Source: Roseovarius sp. MMSF_3350 (GTDB lineage: Bacteria; Pseudomonadota; Alphaproteobacteria; Rhodobacterales; Rhodobacteraceae). Taken from it: a DNA stretch of 64,000 nucleotides. Positions 57,882 to 64,000 of the stretch are shown in pieces. The position numbers and the translations under genes were made by a program. The notes beneath the pieces are model-generated. The model saw only the letters and a list, made by a program, of their open reading frames with translations. It was not told the DNA's origin and did not search any database. How positions within the stretch are numbered: position 1 is the first letter of the stretch; each line of letters starts with the position of its first letter. The stretch is taken from positions 236,460-300,459 of the forward strand of contig NZ_JASHIZ010000002.1 of the NCBI RefSeq assembly GCF_030733425.1. The letters are read 5' to 3'.

Positions 57882-59444
57882 ATGGCAGACACAGCCTTAC
57901 GCAGGAAACGCAGCGGCGGACGGGCCGGGAACGCGACGCGCCGGGGCACGGCCGTCATCGACCAGATGCCCTGGAACCCGCCGCTCAACATCGACCGGCC
58001 GGTCGAGCCTCTGGACGAGACGGGCATCGAGGCGATCCACCATGGCGCCATGCGAATCCTCGAGGAGATCGGGATCGAGTTTCTGAACGCCGAGGCGGTG
58101 GAGATCCTGCGCGGCACGGGGGGCTGCGACATCAACGGCGAGAACGTGCGGATGGGCCGCGATTTCGTGATGGAGATGATCGGCAAGGCGCCGGGCGAGT
58201 TCACCATCACGCCGCGCAACCCGGACCATGCGATCACCATCGGAGGCCGGCACCTCAATTTCGGCAATGTCTCCTCGCCGCCGAGCTACTGGGACATGGG
58301 AATAGGCCGCAAGGTGACGGGCACGCGCGAGATGTGCGCCAACCTGTTGAAATTGAGCCAGTATTTCAACTGCATCCATTTCGTCGGCGGGTATCCGGTG
58401 GAACCGCAGGACGTTCATGCCAGCGTGCGGCACCTGGATGTGCTCTATGACAAGCTGACGCTTACCGACAAGGTGGCGCACGCCTATTGCCTGGGCCGCG
58501 AACGCGTCGAGGACGTGATGGAGATGGTGCGTATCGCGGGCGGGCTGACGGACGAGGCGTTCGAATCCAGCCCGCACATGTATTCCAACATCAACTCGAC
58601 CTCGCCCTTGAAGCATGATTTCCCGATGCTGGACGGCTGGATGCGCCTGGCGCGGCGCAACCAGGGGCTGGTGGTGACGCCGTTCACGCTGGCGGGCGCA
58701 ATGGCGCCGGTGACCATGGCGGGGGCGGTGGCGCAAAGCCTGGCCGAGGGGCTGTGCGCGATCGTGCTGGCGCAGGCGATCCGGCCCGGGGTGGGGTGTG
58801 CCATCGGCACGTTCACCAGCAATGTCGACATGAAATCGGGCGCGCCGGCCTTCGGCACGCCGGAATACATGCGCGCGACGCAGATGACGGGGCAACTGGC
58901 GCGGTTCTACGGCCTGCCGATGCGCGCGTCGGGCGTGTGTGCGGCGAACGTGCCGGACGGGCAGGCGATGTGGGAAACCTCGAACAGCCTGTGGTCGGCG
59001 GTGCAGTCGGGGGCGCACATGGTCTATCACGCCGCCGGGTGGCTGGAAGGCGGGCTGATCGCGAGCCCGGAGAAATTCATCATGGACTGCGAGGTCCTGC
59101 AGCATATCCAGCGCTATATGGATCCGCAGGTGACGGCGACCGGGCCGGACGAGATTGCCGTCGAGGCAGTGCGCGAGGTCGGCAACCAGGGGCATTTCTT
59201 TGGCATTCAGCACACGCAGGACCGCTATACGACCGCGTTCTACCAGCCGTTCCTGAGCGACTGGCGCAATTTCGAGGCCTGGGAAGCGGCGGGCGGCATG
59301 TGGACGCCGCAACGCGCGCATCAGGTGTTCCGTGACATCATCGCCAGCTTCGAGGCGCCGCCGATGGACGAGGCGATCCGCGAAGAGCTTGCGGCCTTTG
59401 TCGCCAAGCGAAAGGAAGAGGGCGGGGCGCCGACCGATTTCTGA
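57882..59444 (+). CDS. MttB-family trimethylamine/quaternary-amine methyltransferase
   Basis: The 520-residue protein has the MttB barrel with motifs RILEEIGIEFLNAEAVEIL, HMYSNINSTSPLKHDFPML and GTPEYMRATQMTGQLARFYG. There is no in-frame amber codon, so it belongs to the non-pyrrolysine branch. Characterised members demethylate quaternary amines such as glycine betaine with a corrinoid protein. No corrinoid-protein gene lies beside it. ATG 57882 follows CTGGAGGAGACTCGCC, a strong ribosome site. Confidence 0.88.
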   Translation: MADTALRRKRSGGRAGNATRRGTAVIDQMPWNPPLNIDRPVEPLDETGIEAIHHGAMRILEEIGIEFLNAEAVEILRGTGGCDINGENVRMGRDFVMEMIGKAPGEFTITPRNPDHAITIGGRHLNFGNVSSPPSYWDMGIGRKVTGTREMCANLLKLSQYFNCIHFVGGYPVEPQDVHASVRHLDVLYDKLTLTDKVAHAYCLGRERVEDVMEMVRIAGGLTDEAFESSPHMYSNINSTSPLKHDFPMLDGWMRLARRNQGLVVTPFTLAGAMAPVTMAGAVAQSLAEGLCAIVLAQAIRPGVGCAIGTFTSNVDMKSGAPAFGTPEYMRATQMTGQLARFYGLPMRASGVCAANVPDGQAMWETSNSLWSAVQSGAHMVYHAAGWLEGGLIASPEKFIMDCEVLQHIQRYMDPQVTATGPDEIAVEAVREVGNQGHFFGIQHTQDRYTTAFYQPFLSDWRNFEAWEAAGGMWTPQRAHQVFRDIIASFEAPPMDEAIREELAAFVAKRKEEGGAPTDF

Positions 59445-59540
59445 CGCGGGCCGGGCCGGGCGAAGGTAGAGACAAGTTTAAACGTTCAAGGCTTCTTAAT
59501 CCCGTTGTGCAAAGGCTTGCCCGGGATTCAGGAGTGAGCG

Positions 59541-60134
59541 ATGCACGGGCTGATCAACCGGGCCATGGAGTTGTTCCTGCGCGATACGTACGGGCAGGAA
59601 GCGTGGGAAGAGATTGCCCGCCGCGCGGAGCTTGCACCGCCGGAATTCGAGGCGATGCTGGATTATCCCGACGCGCTGACCGTCGATGTGCTGGGGCAGG
59701 CCGCGGAACTTCTGGGTAAACCCGAGGCCGAGGTGCTGGAGGATATAGGCACCTACCTCGTTTCGCACCCCACCGCCGAGGCGTTGCGGCGCCTGCTGCG
59801 GTTCTCGGGCGCGGATTTCACCGATTTCCTGTATTCGCTGGACGATCTGCCCGCGCGGGCGCGGCTGGCGGTGCCGCAGCTGGACTTGCCGCCGGTCACG
59901 CTGACAGATCATGGGGGGCAGAAGTTCTCGGTCACGGTGGGGCAGCACGGGACAGGGGGCTTTGGTTTTGGTCACGTGCTGTTGGGGCTGTTGCGGGCGA
60001 TGGCGGACGATTACGGTGCGCTGGTCTTGCTGGAGTACAAGGGCCGGAGCGGCAGGGCGGAGACGGTCGAGGTTCAACTGCTCGAGACGGCCTTTGCCAG
60101 CGGTCGCAGTTTCACGCTGGGGGCCGCCGGGTGA
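59541..60134 (+). CDS. H-NOX-fold protein lacking the usual heme-ligand histidine
   Basis: The 197-residue protein matches the HNOB/H-NOX family: MHGLINRAMELFLRDTYGQE at the start, GTYLVSHPTAEALRRLLRFS and ADFTDFLYSLDDLPARARLA. In canonical members the proximal His sits in the L-D-x-x-H part of that last motif; here the position is Pro104. The YxSxR heme-propionate motif is also not apparent. It is coupled by GTGA to a GGDEF protein, as H-NOX sensors often are. A sensor role is likely, with a ligand other than heme-bound NO possible. Confidence 0.8.
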   Translation: MHGLINRAMELFLRDTYGQEAWEEIARRAELAPPEFEAMLDYPDALTVDVLGQAAELLGKPEAEVLEDIGTYLVSHPTAEALRRLLRFSGADFTDFLYSLDDLPARARLAVPQLDLPPVTLTDHGGQKFSVTVGQHGTGGFGFGHVLLGLLRAMADDYGALVLLEYKGRSGRAETVEVQLLETAFASGRSFTLGAAG

Positions 60135-61180
60135 AAGCCGATGCAATCGAGACCTCGGCGGCTCTGCTGGACGTACTGTGCCCGATGTGCCTGGTGCTGG
60201 ATGCCAGGGCGCAGATCGTGCACGCCGGTCCCACAGCGCGAAAGGTCCTGGGCGCCACGGGATTGATCGGTCGGCATTTCTTCGATCTTTTCGAGGTCAA
60301 GCGCCCACGGCTCGATCCCGGTGCGCCGGGCCTTCGCGCGGCGGGCGGACGGCGGTTGCATTGCGTTTTGCGCGGACCTCCCCGGACCGAGTTCAAAGGG
60401 GTCGCCGTACCTTTGCCCGAGGAACAGGTGCTGGGCCCGGCGGGTGGTGTGGTCGTCGATCTGAGCTTTGGCATCGGCGTCATCGACGCGGTGGGACGTC
60501 ACGACCTGTGCAGCGCGGATTTCGCGGTGACGGATCTGGCCGTGGAAATGCTTTATCTGGCCGAGGCCAAGGCGGTTGTGACCGACGCGTGGCAAAAGCT
60601 GAACCAGCGGTTGCACGGCGCGAAGGCGGCGGCCGAGGAGGAAGCCTATACCGATACGCTGACCGGTCTGTGCAATCGCCGCGCGCTGGAGCCCGTGTCA
60701 CAGCGGCTGATCGCAAGCGGGGAGGAGTTTGTCCTGATGCATCTCGATCTCGATTTCTTCAAGTCGGTCAACGACACACTGGGCCACGCGGCGGGCGACC
60801 ACGTGTTGCGGCGCGTGGCGCAGATCCTGCGGACGGAAACCCGGGACGGGGATACGGTGATCCGCGTGGGCGGCGACGAGTTCGTGCTGTTCCTGGAGGG
60901 GCGGACCTCAGAAGAGGAGCTGGCGCGCGTGGCCAGCCGGCTGATCCAGCGGCTGGAGCAGCCGGTCGCCTTCAACGCAGAGGTCGCGCGAATATCGGCG
61001 AGCATCGGCTCGACACGCAGCAGCAGCTATGCCGAGCCGCGGCTGGCCATGATGATGGACGACGCGGACCTTGCGCTTTATGCCGCAAAGCAGGCTGGCC
61101 GCGGGCGCCACGTGGCATTCAAGCCCGCGCTGCGCAAAGCGGTCGAGTCGCCGCCTGGCGGTGCGGTGACGCCGGTCTGA
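60131..61180 (+). CDS. H-NOX-associated diguanylate cyclase
   Basis: The 349-residue protein has an N-terminal HNOBA/PAS-like domain at about 10-140 (LLDVLCPMCLVLDARAQIVH; ATGLIGRHFFDLFEVKRP), a helical linker and a GGDEF domain at about 170-335. The active site GGDEF is at 247-251, with inhibitory site RDGD at 238-241. It should synthesise c-di-GMP under control of the upstream H-NOX-like protein, whose stop overlaps its GTG start. Confidence 0.88.
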   Translation: MKADAIETSAALLDVLCPMCLVLDARAQIVHAGPTARKVLGATGLIGRHFFDLFEVKRPRLDPGAPGLRAAGGRRLHCVLRGPPRTEFKGVAVPLPEEQVLGPAGGVVVDLSFGIGVIDAVGRHDLCSADFAVTDLAVEMLYLAEAKAVVTDAWQKLNQRLHGAKAAAEEEAYTDTLTGLCNRRALEPVSQRLIASGEEFVLMHLDLDFFKSVNDTLGHAAGDHVLRRVAQILRTETRDGDTVIRVGGDEFVLFLEGRTSEEELARVASRLIQRLEQPVAFNAEVARISASIGSTRSSSYAEPRLAMMMDDADLALYAAKQAGRGRHVAFKPALRKAVESPPGGAVTPV

Positions 61181-61258
61181 AGGGCACCGGGCCTTGTGCC
61201 GCAGAGCCGCGCCCGCTAACGAATGTCGGCGAAGCGGGGCAGCGGGAACGAGAGGCGC

Positions 61259-62272
61259 ATGACACGGGTTTTCATTACCGGAACGGCCGGTTTCATCGGA
61301 TACCATCTGGCGCAGCTGCTGCTGGACGAAGGCATGGTCGTGCACGGGTTCGACGGCATGACCGATTACTATGACGTGTCGCTCAAGGCGCGGCGGCACC
61401 AGATGCTGTTGCAGTCCCCCAATTTCACCGCGGCCGAGGCGATGCTGGAGGATGTTGCGGCACTGGACCGGGCCGTGGACGCCTGCGCGCCGGACATCAT
61501 CGTGCACCTGGCCGCCCAGGCGGGCGTGCGCTACAGCCTGGAGAACCCGCGCGCCTATATCGAGGCGAACGTGGTGGGCACCTTCAACGTGATGGAGGCG
61601 GCGAAGCGCCACGCGGTCAAGCATCTGCTGATGGCCTCGACCAGTTCGGTCTACGGTGCCGAGACCGACATGCCCTATCGCGAAGCGCAGAAGGCCGACA
61701 CGCCGATGACGATCTATGCCGCCACCAAGAAGGCGACCGAGGCGATGGGCCATTCCTATGCGCATCTGTGGAACCTGCCCACGACGATGTTCCGGTTCTT
61801 CACGGTCTACGGGCCGTGGGGACGCCCGGACATGGCGCTTTACAAGTTCGTCGACGCGATCTTGGAAGGGCGGCCGATCGACGTCTACAATCACGGTGAG
61901 ATGTACCGCGACTTTACCTATGTCACCGACCTGGTGCGGGGCATCCGCCTGTTGATGGACGCGGCGCCGGTGCGGCCGGACAACCCCGAGGCGATCGCCG
62001 AGGGCGACAGCCTGTCGCCGGTGGCGCCCTACCGCGTGGTCAATATCGGCAACTCCAGGACGGTGCGCCTGACCGATTTCGTCGACGCCATCGAGGCGGC
62101 ACTGGGCATGACCGCCGAGCGCAACCTGATGGAGATGCAAAAAGGCGACGTGCCGGCCACCTGGGCCGACGCCAGCCTGCTGCAAAGCCTGACGGGATAT
62201 CGCCCGGATACGGATGTGCGCGAGGGCGTGGCACGGTTTGTCGCATGGTTCCGGGACTATTACGGCAAGTAA
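61259..62272 (+). CDS. NAD-dependent nucleotide-sugar epimerase (UDP-glucuronate 4-epimerase-like)
   Basis: The 337-residue extended SDR has NAD motif GTAGFIGYHLA, catalytic Ser/Thr in STSSVYG and Tyr-x3-Lys in IYAATKKATEA. The motif HLAAQAGVRYSLENPRAYIE and RFFTVYGPWGRPDMALYKF are typical of UDP-glucuronate 4-epimerases. The product would feed polysaccharide or LPS synthesis. ATG 61259 follows GAGAGGCGC. Confidence 0.88.
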   Translation: MTRVFITGTAGFIGYHLAQLLLDEGMVVHGFDGMTDYYDVSLKARRHQMLLQSPNFTAAEAMLEDVAALDRAVDACAPDIIVHLAAQAGVRYSLENPRAYIEANVVGTFNVMEAAKRHAVKHLLMASTSSVYGAETDMPYREAQKADTPMTIYAATKKATEAMGHSYAHLWNLPTTMFRFFTVYGPWGRPDMALYKFVDAILEGRPIDVYNHGEMYRDFTYVTDLVRGIRLLMDAAPVRPDNPEAIAEGDSLSPVAPYRVVNIGNSRTVRLTDFVDAIEAALGMTAERNLMEMQKGDVPATWADASLLQSLTGYRPDTDVREGVARFVAWFRDYYGK

Positions 62273-62376
62273 TTCCGCCACGTTCATGGCGGGGTTCTGA
62301 AATTGGCAATGGTCAACCGGGCCCGTTCGCGGTAGGGGAGCGCTCGCGCAGAGACACCCAATCAGGATACCCCGCC

Positions 62377-64000
62377 GTGAAACGCACCTTGCTGGCCGAC
62401 TGGGCCAAACGCTTCGATTTGTCCGAGTTGAGCCTGACGCCCGGAGAGACGTTCAGCGCGACGCGACTGCGCATCGAGCTGTTGGCCGGGCTGACCGTGG
62501 CGCTGGCGCTGGTGCCCGAGGCGGTGGCGTTCGCCTTTGTCGCCGGGGTGCATCCGCTGGTGGGGCTTTATGCGGCCTTCATCGTGGGGCTGATCACCGC
62601 GCTGATCGGCGGTCGGCCCGGCATGATCAGCGGGGCCACGGGCGCGCTGGCGGTGGTCATGGTGTCTTTGGTGGCGCAGCACGGGGTGGAATACCTCTTT
62701 GCGACGGTGGTGCTGATGGGGGCGTTGCAGATCACGGCCGGGGTGCTGCGTTGGGGCAAGTTCATCCGGCTGGTGCCGCATCCGGTGATGCTGGGCTTTG
62801 TCAATGGCCTCGCCATCGTGATTTTCCTGGCGCAATTGGGCCAGTTCAAGGTGCCCGGCACGATGGAGAATACCGGGCATGGCATGAGCGGTGGCGAATG
62901 GCTGACCGGCACGCCGCTCTATACCATGCTGGCGCTGGTGGCGCTGACCATGGCGGTGGTCTGGCTGATGCCGCGCTTCACCAAGGCAATCCCGGCGCCG
63001 CTGGCGGGCATCGGGCTGGTGGCGGCGATCGTCTTGATCTTCGGATTGGACGTGCCGCGGGTGGGGGACCTTGCCTCGATCGAGGGCGGGTTGCCGCCGT
63101 TCCACATCCCGACCGTGCCGCTGACGCTGGAGACGTTCGAGATCATCCTGCCCTATGCCGTGATCCTGGCCGCCATCGGCCTGATCGAGAGCCTGCTGAC
63201 GCTGAACCTTGTGGGCGAGATGACGAACAAGCGGGGCGGCGCCAGCCAGGAATGCATCGCGCAGGGCGTGGCCAACACCGTGACGGGGTTCTTCGGTGGC
63301 ATGGGCGGGTGCGCCATGATCGGGCAATCGATCATCAACGTCAAATCGGGCGGGCGGACGCGGATCGCGGGTGTCGCGGCGGCGGTGTTCCTGCTGATTT
63401 TCATCCTGTTTGCCGCGCCGCTGATCGAGCAGATCCCGCTGGCCGCCCTGGTGGGCGTGATGTTCATGGTGGTCATCGGAACCTTTGCGTGGAACTCGCT
63501 GCGGATCCTGCGCAAGGTGCCGCTGTCTGACGCGCTGGTGATCGTGCTGGTCACGGTGGTGACGGTGCAGTACGACCTTGCGATCGCGGTGGTCGTGGGG
63601 GTGATCGTGTCGGCGCTGACCTATGCCTGGAACAATGCCAAGCGCATTCACGCCATCACCGGCAGGGAGATGGACGGTACCAAGGTGTATCGCGTGCAGG
63701 GGCCGCTGTTCTTCGGTTCGGCCAGCGGGTTCGTGGAACTTTTCGATCTTGAAAACGACCCCGACAAGGTGATCGTGGATTTCGCGGAAAGCCGGGTGGT
63801 GGACCAGTCGGCATTGCAGGCGATCGAGGCGGTGGCGGGCAAGTACCTGGCCGCGGGCAAGCGGTTGCAGTTGCGGCACCTGACGCGGGATTGCCACCGG
63901 ATGCTGAAGAAGGCCGGGCACCTGATGGTCGACAGCGATGACGATCCCGATTACGGGCTGGCCGTGGATTACGACGTGAAGACCGGGGTTCTGGGCGGGG
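62377..64000 (+). CDS. SulP-family anion transporter with STAS domain (3' end off window)
   Basis: A GTG start opens a frame running off the right edge, with 541 residues visible. About ten or more membrane segments begin with ELLAGLTVALALVPEAVAFA and include the SulP signature region GLYAAFIVGLITALIGGRPG then MISGATGALAVV. The C-terminal STAS domain starts near residue 430 (YRVQGPLFFGSASGFVELFD; VIVDFAESRVVDQSALQAIE). Such proteins move sulfate, bicarbonate or other anions; the substrate is not determinable. Confidence 0.9.
   Translation, partial: MKRTLLADWAKRFDLSELSLTPGETFSATRLRIELLAGLTVALALVPEAVAFAFVAGVHPLVGLYAAFIVGLITALIGGRPGMISGATGALAVVMVSLVAQHGVEYLFATVVLMGALQITAGVLRWGKFIRLVPHPVMLGFVNGLAIVIFLAQLGQFKVPGTMENTGHGMSGGEWLTGTPLYTMLALVALTMAVVWLMPRFTKAIPAPLAGIGLVAAIVLIFGLDVPRVGDLASIEGGLPPFHIPTVPLTLETFEIILPYAVILAAIGLIESLLTLNLVGEMTNKRGGASQECIAQGVANTVTGFFGGMGGCAMIGQSIINVKSGGRTRIAGVAAAVFLLIFILFAAPLIEQIPLAALVGVMFMVVIGTFAWNSLRILRKVPLSDALVIVLVTVVTVQYDLAIAVVVGVIVSALTYAWNNAKRIHAITGREMDGTKVYRVQGPLFFGSASGFVELFDLENDPDKVIVDFAESRVVDQSALQAIEAVAGKYLAAGKRLQLRHLTRDCHRMLKKAGHLMVDSDDDPDYGLAVDYDVKTGVLGG

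Noticed and set aside
62362..63921. 519-residue minus-strand open frame opposite the SulP transporter
   Set aside because: The His/Gln/Arg-rich composition is an antisense artefact. The plus-strand frame has the SulP and STAS features but runs off the window.

Overview
The window looks like the chromosome of a marine Rhodobacteraceae (Roseobacter-group) alphaproteobacterium. The host genes are very GC-rich, and their families fit that group: a divergent putA and Lrp-type regulator, DUF983, DUF3572, the alphaproteobacterial curli chaperone CsgH, and a non-pyrrolysine MttB-family protein. This assignment is inferred from gene content; no 16S or marker search was possible.

Layout. (1) 1-4.6 kb: host genes: putA (cut by the left edge), its Lrp-family regulator, and a secreted TPR protein. 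(2) 4.6-32.5 kb: a 27.9-kb P22-type (podovirus) prophage integrated in a tRNA-Leu(TAA) gene. It is bounded by a 42-bp direct repeat of the 5' half of that tRNA. A leftward operon of small overlapping genes ends in a tyrosine integrase. A rightward arm carries small regulators, an aberrant tRNA-Gly, terminase, portal, scaffold, P22-like coat protein, gp4- and gp10-like tail-hub genes, ejection proteins, a tail fibre and a tailspike, then an endolysin/holin/spanin cassette. Accessory genes at the right end include HNH endonucleases and a Lar-type antirestriction protein. No replication gene or CI-type repressor is recognisable. (3) 32.5-40.4 kb: a long gene-free stretch followed by a curli operon: csgF, csgG, three unusually long curlin-repeat proteins, a CsgB-like minor curlin, an unrecognised secreted protein and csgH. 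A degenerate copy of the tRNA-Leu 3' end, including CCA, sits just after csgH. This suggests the curli block is an older island inserted at the same tRNA. (4) 40.4-64 kb: host genes: an HtrA-like protease, metG, an MFS transporter, a class V aminotransferase, an ImuA-like protein, an aldo/keto reductase, an XRE regulator divergent from a fatty-acid desaturase, two EamA transporters, NUDIX, DUF983, an EF-hand protein, an ECF sigma cluster with a metal-sensor-like protein, a PleD-like diguanylate cyclase, DUF3572, a HAD phosphatase, an MttB-like methyltransferase, an H-NOX/GGDEF pair, a nucleotide-sugar epimerase and a SulP transporter cut by the right edge.

How the parts connect. The prophage and the curli block share one tRNA-Leu gene, so the 3' side of this tRNA may be a repeated insertion hotspot. 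Curli, two GGDEF proteins (one with an H-NOX partner) and a nucleotide-sugar epimerase together suggest c-di-GMP and surface-matrix functions nearby. That link is inference from proximity only.
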